A stretch of 64,000 nt of DNA from Eisenbergiella sp963559585 (GTDB taxonomy: Bacteria > Bacillota > Clostridia > Lachnospirales > Lachnospiraceae). Below are positions 49,930-59,790 of this stretch, one piece after another; position 1 is the stretch's first letter; the number at the start of each line of letters is the position of its first letter. The notes under the pieces were generated by a model that searched no databases, was not told the DNA's origin, and saw only the letters and a program-made list of their open reading frames with translations. The stretch is from NCBI GenBank assembly GCA_963559585.1, contig CAUWLJ010000004.1, positions 8,671 through 72,670 on the forward strand. Reading direction: 5' to 3'. The position numbers were made by a program, and so were the translations under genes.

Positions 49930-51927
49930 CTATTTTTCCTCTTTCCACATCATTTCTCTATAATTTCCGGGCGTTATGCCCTCATACTTCTTAAACATCT
50001 CTATGAAAACTGTACTATTGGCGTACCTGAGCATCTGCGCAATTTCCGATACCTTCCTGTCGCTCTCCGTCAAAAGTGATTTCGCACGGTCAAACTTGAT
50101 CTGTTCCACATAGGCAGATATGCTGATCTGCATATTCTTTTTGAAGAAGTGGCTCAGGTTGGAAACTGAGGTATCAAAATAGCCTGCCATATATTTCACG
50201 CTGAAATTATCGTCCAGGTAATGCTCGTGAATATAGGTAAGAATATCCACAATATTTCTTTTTCTGTAATCGCCCGCCTTTTCCCGGGGAGCATTTTCCG
50301 CTTTTGCCCCCCAATCCTCTCTCGACTCTGCGATCAGCGCGTCAAAAAGAGCCAGCATTTCCTCTTTTTCCGTCATCCCCGCAAAGAAGCTCTCATCCCG
50401 GCGTCCAAGGAGCCGGAGCACGTCCCAGGTGATACACAGCCCCATGGACTCTTTTCCCTCTGAGACCACCGTTTTCAGCTCGTTCAGAAGAATGCGGGTG
50501 CGGGCCGCGTCCTCCGCCTCCACAGCCTCTCCCAGGGCCTTCATCTCCTGCTCCGGATACTGATCCTCCTGGCTTCTCTCCCGGCGCAGCTTCTTCTTCG
50601 CATCCTCGTAGGACTTCCAGATACGGCTCACATCTGAAGTAATAGAACCCACCGCAAGCTGGGGGAAGCTCTCCAGGCGGCTTCCGATCTGCCCTGCCGA
50701 TTCATCGGTGCATACCAGATAGACGCACAGCCCCTCCACCAGAGGAACCTCATAAGCCGTGGTGGCACTGTACGCATTCATCTGTACCCGGAACACATCG
50801 TGCAGCTCCTTATTTTCCTCCGTATCGGGAAAAACGGCAAAAAACAGATTTTTTCTGTCAATATGGATGTTGTAATTCAGGCACCTCCTCCACAGCTCAT
50901 CCAAAGGCCTGACCTCCTGGGAAAGAAGCTCGTGCAGGCACCTTTCCATGCCAAGCTGGTTCCTCTCCTCCTCCAGCACCTCATTGGTATCCAGCAGACG
51001 CTGGAAGGAGCGGTACTTCTTACCGGACTGATACAGCGCAAGAAGCGCCCCCACTGCCAGGGAGAGCAGAAGCCACAGACCATAAACGTTCAGCAGGCTC
51101 CATATTGTCTGCCTTAATGCCTTACGGGACAGATAAACCTGGGAAGTAAAACCATACCCCATATCCTTCCTGTTCACAAAATAATCTTTTTCATCTGCCA
51201 GGCCGTTTCTGTCCAGGCCCTCTCCCTCCAAAAGGCGGAGATTCATCTGATAATCTGAGCAGAACAGCTTCCGGCCCTGAAAGCTGAGCGCCGTCACACT
51301 ATCCGGCAGTCCGGGTATCCCGCCAAACTGTTCCATCAGTCTGCTGTCCCTGATCACATACAGGAGATAATGGATGTCGTACTCGCCCCTTTCTCCCCAT
51401 GTTTTCAAAGGATAAATAAACGCCGCCCCGGTATCGCTTCCTCCATACAGCCGAACCTTCACCGCACGCATTTCCTGCTCCTGTGGCTTCGCCAACACAC
51501 TCCGGTCCATCTCACAGCGGTCTGAAAAAAACAGCTCCTCCGTGAAAAGCCCCTGGGAGGAAATCACCTTTCCTTCCTCCATCATATAGTAATAGATCCC
51601 GTCCGCAAATGGAAATGCAGCCTCCTTCTTTCTCAAATCTTCCATAATATCAATATAGAAGGAGTGAAAATTCTCCACATATCCCTTATTGTACAGCTTG
51701 CTGTAGCGGCATTCCAGGTTGTAGGCTTCCATAACCGTAAGCTGCTGTTCCAGATAATCCGTCTGCCGTTCCTGGACGGCCGCCGCCTCCTTCAGCATGT
51801 CCTCATACTGCTGTCTGTACAGGATTGCCACAATGCTGATCCCCACGATCAGCAGAGGGATCAAAAGCACCATGTTATAGGTAATTACAAATTTCAGATA
51901 ACCAATCTTTTTCTTTTCCTTGCTCAT
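49930..51927 (-). CDS. Membrane-bound AraC-family regulator
   Basis: 665 residues. Two membrane segments (about 13-34 and 278-300) enclose an extracellular sensor domain, followed by a cytoplasmic linker and a C-terminal AraC pair of helix-turn-helices (KYMAGYFDTSVSNLSHFFKK, then VSEIAQMLRYANSTVFIEMF, with the closing GITPGNYR). Such one-component sensors in Clostridia control adjacent carbohydrate transporters. The ATG at 51927 directly follows GGAGGGGGA. The solute-binding gene starts 227 bases downstream and is the probable target. It is also only 19 bases after glgB, so part of its expression may come from there. Confidence 0.92.
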   Translation of the reverse strand: MSKEKKKIGYLKFVITYNMVLLIPLLIVGISIVAILYRQQYEDMLKEAAAVQERQTDYLEQQLTVMEAYNLECRYSKLYNKGYVENFHSFYIDIMEDLRKKEAAFPFADGIYYYMMEEGKVISSQGLFTEELFFSDRCEMDRSVLAKPQEQEMRAVKVRLYGGSDTGAAFIYPLKTWGERGEYDIHYLLYVIRDSRLMEQFGGIPGLPDSVTALSFQGRKLFCSDYQMNLRLLEGEGLDRNGLADEKDYFVNRKDMGYGFTSQVYLSRKALRQTIWSLLNVYGLWLLLSLAVGALLALYQSGKKYRSFQRLLDTNEVLEEERNQLGMERCLHELLSQEVRPLDELWRRCLNYNIHIDRKNLFFAVFPDTEENKELHDVFRVQMNAYSATTAYEVPLVEGLCVYLVCTDESAGQIGSRLESFPQLAVGSITSDVSRIWKSYEDAKKKLRRERSQEDQYPEQEMKALGEAVEAEDAARTRILLNELKTVVSEGKESMGLCITWDVLRLLGRRDESFFAGMTEKEEMLALFDALIAESREDWGAKAENAPREKAGDYRKRNIVDILTYIHEHYLDDNFSVKYMAGYFDTSVSNLSHFFKKNMQISISAYVEQIKFDRAKSLLTESDRKVSEIAQMLRYANSTVFIEMFKKYEGITPGNYREMMWKEEK

Positions 51928-51946
51928 TCCCCCTCCATCTGCCGGC

Positions 51947-53965
51947 TCAGAACACAAACACCGCCGCTCCGGACGCAGGCAGATCAAAGCTGATGCTGTA
52001 AGGCCTGTAGTCGCTCGGTTTCGCACAGGCCCGCAGAGACACCGGGATCTGTGCCCCGTTTCCTCCGAATTTCCGATCATCGCTGTTCAGAACCAGGCGG
52101 TAGGATTTCCGCTTCGGCACGCCTACCACATAGCCTTTGCGCTCCACGGGCGTCATGTTCAGCACGAACAGAAGATTATTTTTACCGTCAGAAGATTTCC
52201 TGATAAAGCTGTAGGTGCTCCGATCCGCATCGTCCGCATTGATCCATTCAAAGCCTGCCCAGTCGTTGTCGATCTCGTGCATGCAGGGATATTTCCGGTA
52301 CAGATTCAGCAGAGCCTTCACATATTCCTGCATTCCCGCATTCAGCTCATCCTGCAGCAGATACCAGTCCAGCTCCCTGGCCTCGCTCCATTCCCTCTCC
52401 TGGGCAAACTCCTGTCCCATGAAAAGAAGCTTCTTGCCCTCGTGGCCGAACATATAGGTGTAGCCGGTTCGCAGATTGGCATATTTGTCATAACGGTAAC
52501 CCGGCATTTTATTGACCATGGAGCATTTCAGATGCACCACCTCATCGTGGGAGAGGGGCAGGATATAGTTCTCGGAGTTATTGTAACTCATGGCGAAGGT
52601 CATGGCGTAATGGCTGCTCTTCCTGAAATAGGGATCCAGCTTCATATACTCGCAGAAATCGTGCATCCAGCCCATGTTCCATTTGAAGGAAAAATGCAGT
52701 CCTCCCTCCTCCAGCGGCCCGGTCACCAGAGGCCAGGCGGTGGACTCCTCCGCAATGGTCATCACGCCCGGGAAGGTTCCCCGTATCACGGAATTTAAGT
52801 GTTTGAAAAACTCAATGGCCTCCAGGTTCTTGTTGCCGCCGTACTTGTTCGCCACCCATTCGCCGTCTTTTTTCCCATAATCCAGATAGAGCATGGAGGC
52901 CACCGCGTCTACCCGCAGGCCGTCCACATGGAACTCCTTGATCCAGAACAGGGCGTTGGCAATCAGGAAATTCTTCACCTCGTTCATGCCGTAATTAAAA
53001 ATCTTGGTTCCCCAGTCCGGATGCTCTCCCAGCCTGGGATCGGGATGCTCAAACAGGGGCTGTCCGTCAAACTCCGCCAGTCCGTGGGCGTCCCTGGGGA
53101 AATGGGCGGGAACCCAGTCCAGAATCACGCCGATCTTATTGCGGTGCAGGGTGTTCACCAGGTAGGCAAAATCCTCCGGGGTGCCGTAGCGGGAGGTGGG
53201 CGCATAATAGCCCGTCACCTGATAGCCCCAGGAGCCGTCGAAGGGATGCTCCGCAATTCCCATCAGCTCCACATGAGTGAATTTCACTTCCTTCAGATAG
53301 GAGACCAGCCTGTCCGCAAACTCTCTGTAGTTATAAAAGCCGTCCTCCGTGCCGTCCGGATGCTTCATCCAGGAGCCGATGTGGCATTCATAAATGGCCA
53401 GGGGCTCCTTATTCATATCCTTCTGCGCCCGCGCCTCCATCCAGGCGGAATCGCTCCATCTAAGCTTTCCGATGTCTGTAGTGACGGACGCCGTGCCGGG
53501 ACGCAGCTCCGCATAGTTGGCAAAGGGATCCGCCTTGTACAGCTTTCTTCCGTCCACGGTATGGATCAGGAATTTGTACATTTCCCCGCAGCCCACTCCC
53601 GGAACGAAAAGCTCATAGATGCCGCCTGGGCCCTTGCGTTTCATCTGATCCTGCCTCTCGTCCCAGCCGTTGAAGCTGCCGATCACATACACTTCTTCCG
53701 CGTGGGGCGCCCATACCGCAAAATACATGCCCTTCTTTCCGCGCTCCACAGAAGGGTGCGCGCCCAGCTTCTTGTAAATGTCGTAGTGTGTGCCCTGGGC
53801 GAACAGATACTCGTCCGCCTGGGAAATGAATACCCGGCTGTCCTTTGCTTTGTCTGCGCCGTTCCTGGTTCCGCAGTTCTTTTCCTGCGCTGCCTTCGGC
53901 GCCCGGTTCTGCTTCCTCTCTGTACTCCTTCCTGCTTCCGTTCCTTTTCCTGCTCTGCCTGCCAT
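51947..53965 (-). CDS. glgB: 1,4-alpha-glucan branching enzyme
   Basis: 672 residues from the ATG at 53965, which follows AAAGGGGG. It adds alpha-1,6 branches to glycogen-like glucan. It has a poorly conserved, charged N-terminal ~45 residues, a CBM48-like domain (YFAVWAPHAEEVYVIGSFNG) and a GH13 barrel with the nucleophile region VDGLRVDAVASMLYLDY, the acid in MTIAEESTAWP and the third Asp in LSHDEVVH, then a C-terminal beta domain. No other glycogen gene is adjacent. It precedes the AraC-type gene on the same strand. Confidence 0.95.
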   Translation of the reverse strand: MAGRAGKGTEAGRSTERKQNRAPKAAQEKNCGTRNGADKAKDSRVFISQADEYLFAQGTHYDIYKKLGAHPSVERGKKGMYFAVWAPHAEEVYVIGSFNGWDERQDQMKRKGPGGIYELFVPGVGCGEMYKFLIHTVDGRKLYKADPFANYAELRPGTASVTTDIGKLRWSDSAWMEARAQKDMNKEPLAIYECHIGSWMKHPDGTEDGFYNYREFADRLVSYLKEVKFTHVELMGIAEHPFDGSWGYQVTGYYAPTSRYGTPEDFAYLVNTLHRNKIGVILDWVPAHFPRDAHGLAEFDGQPLFEHPDPRLGEHPDWGTKIFNYGMNEVKNFLIANALFWIKEFHVDGLRVDAVASMLYLDYGKKDGEWVANKYGGNKNLEAIEFFKHLNSVIRGTFPGVMTIAEESTAWPLVTGPLEEGGLHFSFKWNMGWMHDFCEYMKLDPYFRKSSHYAMTFAMSYNNSENYILPLSHDEVVHLKCSMVNKMPGYRYDKYANLRTGYTYMFGHEGKKLLFMGQEFAQEREWSEARELDWYLLQDELNAGMQEYVKALLNLYRKYPCMHEIDNDWAGFEWINADDADRSTYSFIRKSSDGKNNLLFVLNMTPVERKGYVVGVPKRKSYRLVLNSDDRKFGGNGAQIPVSLRACAKPSDYRPYSISFDLPASGAAVFVF

Positions 53966-54114
53966 AATGATCCCCCTTTCTTTATCCCCGCATCCTGTCT
54001 CTGCCGCCGGAAGGGATCTCTGATCCATCCCCTCCTTACACGGTGGTTACCCGTAAAATGAAGCTGCCGCCCTCCGCCGTGCGAAGGACGGCGTTGCCAT
54101 ACCTTGTCAGTCCT

Positions 54115-56748
54115 TTATATGAAATCTCCTTCGTGCAGGATAATCATGTCGTCGTCATCGTACCTTCTGGCAAAAAGCACGTCCATGAAATGCTTCGGTG
54201 TCTTTCTGTTGGCGTGATAAATTGCCTCATCCACGATTTCCCGTACATCCTTCACTGTAACGATGTGGTCGCTGGTCTGCATATCCTCAATGCGGGTATG
54301 AAGCGCCAGCCTTCCCAGCTCGTCAATAGCATATTCCCTTGTCCTGGCATACTGACAGCCATAAGCGGCCAGTGTGCCGTTATCCAGCGCTTCCAGATCA
54401 AATCTGGCATTGAAGCAGGGCTCCATATCAGGATTTTCCTCCAGCAGCTTCCTGATATTTCTTCTGGTATCCATCAGGATCACCAGAATACCCCATTTTT
54501 CCTGGTTCAGCGCATCCAGCAGCTCCTTTACACTCTCCGGCGTCATGTCTGCCGCTTCGTCGATCAGCAAAGCGCCGCCGGCCAGCTTTTCCACCAGCTC
54601 CGCCGCATTCTTTTTCGTGCCGTTTAAAGAGCTTCCCGTAATCCGGGCCAGCTTTCCTGAGAAATTGGGATCCTTGGCCTTTACGTCCCGGATGATGCTC
54701 TTGGCAAGATCCATCACATCCGCTCCCGGATCTCCGGTCAGGATCAGATTGCCGGTGTAGGCCGCCAGGCTGAGTCTGTCCAGTGCGTACACCAGCTTCT
54801 TCATGGCTCCCTTCGTAGGCACAAAGGGCGCAAACAGCCGCTTTTCTTCCCTGCTCATGCTGCGCACCTGCTCCGGCCGGGCTTCCTTCTCTCTCTCCCT
54901 GTCCTCCGGCTCTCCTTCCGCCTTCCCCCGTTTCGGGCTTCTGCGGCGTTCCGGCTCGTTCTCAGAAAGCCCGCGGGAGGAAGCCGCACGCTCCGGGCCG
55001 GAAGTCTCCTGCAAAACGGGGCTTTTCTCCATCTGTCCGGGACGCTCCGGACTCTCCTGTTCCTCAGGCTGCTCCGGGCTTTGTTCGGTACGGCGGGCCG
55101 CCTCAGGCTGCTTCGGTGCTGCCGGCATCCTCCCAGGCTCCTCCGGTATCCCTGCCATCTGTGCAGGCTGCTCCGGGCCGGACACCTCCAAAGCCTCCGG
55201 CGTCTGAACAGAGGGCTCCTGTCTGGGGGGCTCCGCCTCCTCCGGCGCATTTGCAGGCAGTGCTTCTTCAGACATCTCCGCCTTTTGGACAGGCTGCTCT
55301 GAATGGGCGGCTTCCGGTATCACTGCTGCTGCCGGGGGAGAAACCGTCTGTGCCGCTGCGGCGCTTTCATCCGGCTCTGCCTCCTCCCGTTCAGGAGCCG
55401 CAGCTTTCAGTGCATTCTCAACAGCGCCTGCCGCCCAGATTTTGGTCTGTGCGGCGTTTTCTTCACTGGAAGCTCTTTCCCTGCGCTCCACAGGAATACG
55501 CTCCTCCTTCTGAAGCTGCTCCAGCATCCCCTTTCTTGAGGTCTCCTCAAAATCGCGGAACAAAGAGCCTGTCTGTTCCATCACTCTCTGCTTCAGATCC
55601 TGACGGCGCTTCTCCTCGTTGTCCCGCTTCATGCGCTCCCATTCCTGCATGATGTCGTCTATGTTCATCTGCCCCGTGATCTGCTTCTCGATCTGGTGTG
55701 CCTCAGGCACCACCAGGCTGATCTGGCCATTGTACTCCTGGGACAGATAGCTGTCATACTGCGGACCGGATTCGTCCTGCTCCGCCTGTTCCTCTTCCTC
55801 TGTCAGTCCGGGAGCCTCCTGCGGCATCATATCCCCGGTATCCATTGTCTCGTATGTATGCTCCGGCTCCTGGTACAGCTGCTCTCTGCGGCTTTCAAAG
55901 GATACAGGCTCCGGCACGCTCTGGCCAGGCGGCATGACCTCCTTCATGCTCTCTGCCAGCTCCTTCTGGAGATTGATGGTATTGTACTTCCCCACATCCA
56001 TGGGCTTAATGTGGATGTCCTCCTGCTCCTCTTTTCTCCGGGCTTCCTCCTCCACCTCATTGGGATAAGCCTGCTGCTCCGCAAAGCCCTTTGGCAGCTC
56101 CAGCATGCTCTCCGGCACATTCAGGCCCTGCTTGCGCATCATGTACACGTCAAACTTCTGCTGCTGGCTGGGGGAAAGGGGCTGATGAAGCGTTTTCAGT
56201 TCCATGGCCTTCATCACATATTTTCCCTCTCCGAACCACAGGATCAGGTCGTCGCATTCCTCCACACATTTGGTAGCAAGCCCCACACGATGATACAGGT
56301 AGGCCAGCTCATATCCCCATTTTTCCCTGTAGTCCCGCTTTTTCAGCTCCTCCAGAACGGCAATCCGTTCCTCCAGCCCCACGTCCTGGGCCTCGTACAG
56401 CTTGTACTGGAGCACATATCTGCCGCTGTCATTAGGCGCGATCTGCACGAATTCCTTATAATAAGCAATCGCCTGTACCACCTCGCCCATCCTGATGGAC
56501 AGGTCGCACAGAGAATATATAATCATCCTTCCTGAAGGATGCCTTTCATTTGCCATCTCCAAAAGGAGCTTTGCATCATCGAATCTTCTGTTTATTTTAT
56601 ATAGATCGCTGACCGTGCAGAGCATCATCACGCTCTTAACCCTGCTCCAGTCAATGCTGTCTGCCACCTTCACAGCCTCCGCATATTTCTTTTGGGAAAT
56701 CAGCGTCTTGATTTCCTCTGCCCGTATCTTATATTCATATTTATCCAA
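54115..56748 (-). CDS. TPR protein with disordered middle and degenerate AAA-like C-terminal domain
   Basis: 877 residues, with a TTG start after GAGGTGG. The N-terminal ~230 residues look like TPR repeats (KYAEAVKVADSIDWSRVKSV, RRFDDAKLLLEMANERHP). A long Pro/Glu/Ala/Gln-rich stretch of about 400 residues follows and is probably disordered. The C-terminal ~250 residues resemble a CbxX/SpoVK-like AAA module: NLILTGDPGADVMDLAKSII sits where Walker A should be but has no GK-T/S, while ALLIDEAADMTPESVKELLD keeps a good Walker B. The end has HFMDVLFARRYDDDDMIIL. ATP hydrolysis is doubtful. A scaffold or regulatory role is inferred; family function is unknown to me. Confidence 0.75.
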   Translation of the reverse strand: MDKYEYKIRAEEIKTLISQKKYAEAVKVADSIDWSRVKSVMMLCTVSDLYKINRRFDDAKLLLEMANERHPSGRMIIYSLCDLSIRMGEVVQAIAYYKEFVQIAPNDSGRYVLQYKLYEAQDVGLEERIAVLEELKKRDYREKWGYELAYLYHRVGLATKCVEECDDLILWFGEGKYVMKAMELKTLHQPLSPSQQQKFDVYMMRKQGLNVPESMLELPKGFAEQQAYPNEVEEEARRKEEQEDIHIKPMDVGKYNTINLQKELAESMKEVMPPGQSVPEPVSFESRREQLYQEPEHTYETMDTGDMMPQEAPGLTEEEEQAEQDESGPQYDSYLSQEYNGQISLVVPEAHQIEKQITGQMNIDDIMQEWERMKRDNEEKRRQDLKQRVMEQTGSLFRDFEETSRKGMLEQLQKEERIPVERRERASSEENAAQTKIWAAGAVENALKAAAPEREEAEPDESAAAAQTVSPPAAAVIPEAAHSEQPVQKAEMSEEALPANAPEEAEPPRQEPSVQTPEALEVSGPEQPAQMAGIPEEPGRMPAAPKQPEAARRTEQSPEQPEEQESPERPGQMEKSPVLQETSGPERAASSRGLSENEPERRRSPKRGKAEGEPEDREREKEARPEQVRSMSREEKRLFAPFVPTKGAMKKLVYALDRLSLAAYTGNLILTGDPGADVMDLAKSIIRDVKAKDPNFSGKLARITGSSLNGTKKNAAELVEKLAGGALLIDEAADMTPESVKELLDALNQEKWGILVILMDTRRNIRKLLEENPDMEPCFNARFDLEALDNGTLAAYGCQYARTREYAIDELGRLALHTRIEDMQTSDHIVTVKDVREIVDEAIYHANRKTPKHFMDVLFARRYDDDDMIILHEGDFI

Positions 56749-56939
56749 GGTGCCACCTCTGTCAGTGCTTTTTCATCCGATTTACTATCTTTTAAGTTTA
56801 CCATAGCAATAGTGGCTTGTCAAAGACAAACCACCGCCTTAACTGTGGAAAAAAAGCCAATCCGGGCCATGGAAAAATACGGAAAAGCTTCTGCGTAAAA
56901 TCTTTTTGCCGTTTTTATATTTTTGAAATATTGTTTCTT

Positions 56940-58190
56940 TCAGTCAAACAATGTTACCCAGTGTTTATCGCCTGCGGCGGCATAGCACATTTCAATCTGC
57001 TCCTTCGTGGTTTTTTCCAAAGCCAGCGGCGGAAGCTCCTCTTTTCCGAACCATCCGCACTGCAGCGTCTCAATATTTTCCCGGAATTCCCCTTCCACAG
57101 GCTCGCACAGCACGAACACCTTGCAGATGTTGAAAAGATTGGGCGGCGTGTTCCGTCTCCTGTGATCCTGCAGGGCAATCAGGCGCACCGGAGCCACCGT
57201 AATGCCCGCTTCCTCCCATACCTCCTTTACCGTGTTTCCATATACGGTCTGATCCTCATCCTGCCAGCCTCCGGGGAGCGCCCAGCGTCCGTCATTTTCC
57301 TGTACCAGAAGGATCTTTCCCTCCTCAAACACCGCCGCCCTGGTATCCAGCTTGGGCGTCTGGTATCCGCACTGCTGCCTGAAAAGTCCCTCCACTTTTC
57401 CAAAATCCTCTCCTGTCCCCCCGCTGACCATCTCAGCCGCCATCTGACGGATCCGCTCAAACCGCTCTCTATCAAAGGGATCATGGGAGTAGGTCACTCC
57501 CGCCTGGGCGATAAACTGCAGCTCCTTCGCCCATTTCAGCCATCGTCCCCCCACATCCTCCTGCATGAAAAAGGTCTCCGTCACCGCCGCAGGCTGAGAC
57601 AAATAATAGTCGGCCCGGATATGCCTGGCGCTGGCGCAGCCCCACAGGGCCAGGGCGCCCTCCACCCCCGCATCGGCGGCACACTGCATATCGTACACCG
57701 TATCCCCGATGTAGACCGCCTCCCCGGGATCCGCCCCCATCCGGCGCAGATACTCCCTCACCGGATCGCCCTGAGGCTTGTGCCCCCGGGTATCGTCCGC
57801 ACACACGATGGTGTCAAACCAGTCCGACAGGCCAAAATGAGCCACATCCTCCTCGTATTCCGCCCTGGTTCTTGAGGTCACGATTCCCAGATGGCACCCT
57901 CTCCTGCGAAGCTGGGTGAGCGTCTCCCAAATCCCCGGGAAAACATGGATCAGATCCCGGTACTTCGGCGTCAGGCCCAGCCACTGCTCCATGGCAGCTT
58001 CTATTTTCTCCTCCGGCACATGCAGAAGCCTGAGCGCATCAGCCCCGGGAATTCCAAGGGTAAAAAGAAGCTCTTCCCTTTCCATCCACCTTCCCGTCTG
58101 CTGCTTCAGCATCTCCTGCATGGAAGATAACACCGACTCCTGCGAATCCACCAGCGTTCCGTCCACATCAAAAATAAAATGTTTTTTCAT
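56940..58190 (-). CDS. Fusion of HAD phosphatase and NUDIX hydrolase
   Basis: 416 residues. The first ~215 are a HAD-family phosphatase of the phosphoglycolate phosphatase/pyrophosphatase PpaX kind: DVDGTLVDS with D8 and D10, VTSRT, KPQGDPVREYL and GDTVYDMQCA. The rest is a NUDIX protein with the N-terminal helper domain (KWAKELQFIAQAGVTYSHDP) and a Nudix box in GGWQDEDQTVYGNTVKEVWE. The box deviates (Q for the first E, K for R) but keeps the catalytic VWEEAG glutamates. A nucleotide-sugar or ADP-ribose type substrate followed by phosphate removal is possible but unproven. GGGAGG precedes the ATG. Confidence 0.88.
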   Translation of the reverse strand: MKKHFIFDVDGTLVDSQESVLSSMQEMLKQQTGRWMEREELLFTLGIPGADALRLLHVPEEKIEAAMEQWLGLTPKYRDLIHVFPGIWETLTQLRRRGCHLGIVTSRTRAEYEEDVAHFGLSDWFDTIVCADDTRGHKPQGDPVREYLRRMGADPGEAVYIGDTVYDMQCAADAGVEGALALWGCASARHIRADYYLSQPAAVTETFFMQEDVGGRWLKWAKELQFIAQAGVTYSHDPFDRERFERIRQMAAEMVSGGTGEDFGKVEGLFRQQCGYQTPKLDTRAAVFEEGKILLVQENDGRWALPGGWQDEDQTVYGNTVKEVWEEAGITVAPVRLIALQDHRRRNTPPNLFNICKVFVLCEPVEGEFRENIETLQCGWFGKEELPPLALEKTTKEQIEMCYAAAGDKHWVTLFD

Positions 58191-58389
58191 CCTTACCTCC
58201 CTGCGTAAGCGTTATGTTTCCCACCGCGGCCTGCTCCACCGGACCGGCAAACTGATTTCGCAATACGTTGATAGCGGCACAAAAATATGATAGAGTAAGC
58301 TTAAGCTATTGATAAAGGATGCCGCTTTATAGAAAGCCCCATACCCATGGCGTCACAAAAAACATCTGCTTTATTTACGGAGGCCGCAA

Positions 58390-58914
58390 ATGGAATTTCA
58401 ATGTGAAACTGCGTACGATCAGGAAGCCGCCGCCGCTATGGCAAAGGCAGTCAGAAAGACCGCGCGGAAAAAGAGAAGCCGCCGCTCGCATATTTTGGGC
58501 GCATTCCTCATTCTGCTTGCCCTTTTCCTTACCCTGCCTTCTGGAGGCAGGGAATTTGTCCTTGACCTCAGAACGCTCGTCACCTGGCTCGCTGCCGCAG
58601 TTCTCCTGCTTACTTTGATTTTTGAGGACAGGATTAACGGCTATCTGGCAAGAAAAAGGATGCTGCCGGGCTTGAAAAAAGCCGTCGTAACGTTCCGTAC
58701 CGACGGCTATCATTCAGAGACAGAGCTTGGAAGCTCGGATTTTAAGTACAGCTCCATTATATCCCTTGCGGAGACGGAACATTTCTTCGTATTCATATTC
58801 AGTCCAAGCCACGCACAGGTATACGGCAAAAGCAGCATAACAGGCGGTACACTCGAAGAATTCCGTAAGTTCTTAGAGAATGTGACAGGCAGAGAAATCC
58901 AAAGGATCTCGTAA
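58390..58914 (+). CDS. YcxB-like membrane protein
   Basis: 174 residues. A basic segment (RKTARKKRSRRSH), two close membrane segments (about 34-50 and 60-78) and a soluble C-terminal domain (VVTFRTDGYHSETELGSSDF, then YSSIISLAETEHFFVFIFS) match the YcxB family of small membrane proteins whose function is unknown. GGAGG precedes the ATG. It is convergent with nth and not clearly linked to a neighbour. Confidence 0.75.
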   Translation: MEFQCETAYDQEAAAAMAKAVRKTARKKRSRRSHILGAFLILLALFLTLPSGGREFVLDLRTLVTWLAAAVLLLTLIFEDRINGYLARKRMLPGLKKAVVTFRTDGYHSETELGSSDFKYSSIISLAETEHFFVFIFSPSHAQVYGKSSITGGTLEEFRKFLENVTGREIQRIS

Positions 58915-58947
58915 AAGCAAAAATGCTGGCATAAAGGCAGTATGCCG

Positions 58948-59601
58948 CTATTCTTCAACCCCGTTTCTGGCGCAGATATCCTTCAGGCAGCACTTATCAC
59001 AGTACGGCTTTGTCCGCGCAGTGCATACATCCCTCCCGTGATACACCAGCCTGTGGCAGAAATCGCTTCCCTCCTGGGGCGGGATCAGCTTCCACAGAGC
59101 CATTTCCACCTTCTTAGGCTCCTTGATCCCATCCACCAGGCCGATCCGGTTTACCAGGCGGATACAGTGGGTATCCGTCACGATGGCGGGTTTTCCGAAC
59201 ACATCTCCCATGATCAGGTTCGCGCTTTTGCGTCCCACGCCGGGAAGCCTGAGCAAAGCGTCAAAATCCTCCGGTACCTGACTGCCAAATTCGTCTCTCA
59301 GCATTTTCATGCAGGCGCTGATGTCTCTCGCCTTGCTGTTTCCCAGCCCGCAGGGACGGACGATGCGCTCTATCTCAGCCACATCCGCCTCCGCCAGGGA
59401 ATCAATGTCCGGAAATCTGGCATACAGATCCTCCACCACCACATTCACCCTGGCGTCGGTGCACTGGGCGGCCAGCCGGACGCTCACCAGAAGCTTCCAG
59501 GCTTCATTATAATCCAGGGTGCAGCCTGCATCCGGGTACTCCTTTTTCAGACGTTCTATCACTTCAAGGGCCAGGGCCTTTTTATCCTGTGTGCTGTGCA
59601 T
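58948..59601 (-). CDS. nth: Endonuclease III (base-excision DNA glycosylase/AP lyase)
   Basis: 217 residues. Removes oxidised pyrimidines and nicks abasic sites. The helix-hairpin-helix LPGVGRKSAN carries catalytic K125, and D143 follows in VTDTH. The [4Fe-4S] cluster cysteines are C193, C201, C204 and C210; the first spacing is C-x7-C rather than the x6 of E. coli Nth, and there is an extra C205. GGAGG lies eight bases before the ATG. Confidence 0.95.
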   Translation of the reverse strand: MHSTQDKKALALEVIERLKKEYPDAGCTLDYNEAWKLLVSVRLAAQCTDARVNVVVEDLYARFPDIDSLAEADVAEIERIVRPCGLGNSKARDISACMKMLRDEFGSQVPEDFDALLRLPGVGRKSANLIMGDVFGKPAIVTDTHCIRLVNRIGLVDGIKEPKKVEMALWKLIPPQEGSDFCHRLVYHGRDVCTARTKPYCDKCCLKDICARNGVEE

Positions 59602-59790
59602 CCATTCTTCCTCCGTATTTCTGCGGTATCTGCTGCTATGTTTGAAATGGTTCTCTTAGAAAATCGTAACAGCTCAGCCCAGCCTTGTCAATCTTCCTTT
59701 CCGCCGCAGAAAGGCACACCGCAGCACCTCGGCTGCTGTTCACAGCCAAACCAGTAAACAGTAACATTCGCGGGCCAATTAAATCCATTG

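Noticed and set aside
51947..53965. A complete glycogen operon around glgB
   Set aside because: No glgA, glgC, glgP or glgX frame is adjacent; only the branching enzyme is present.
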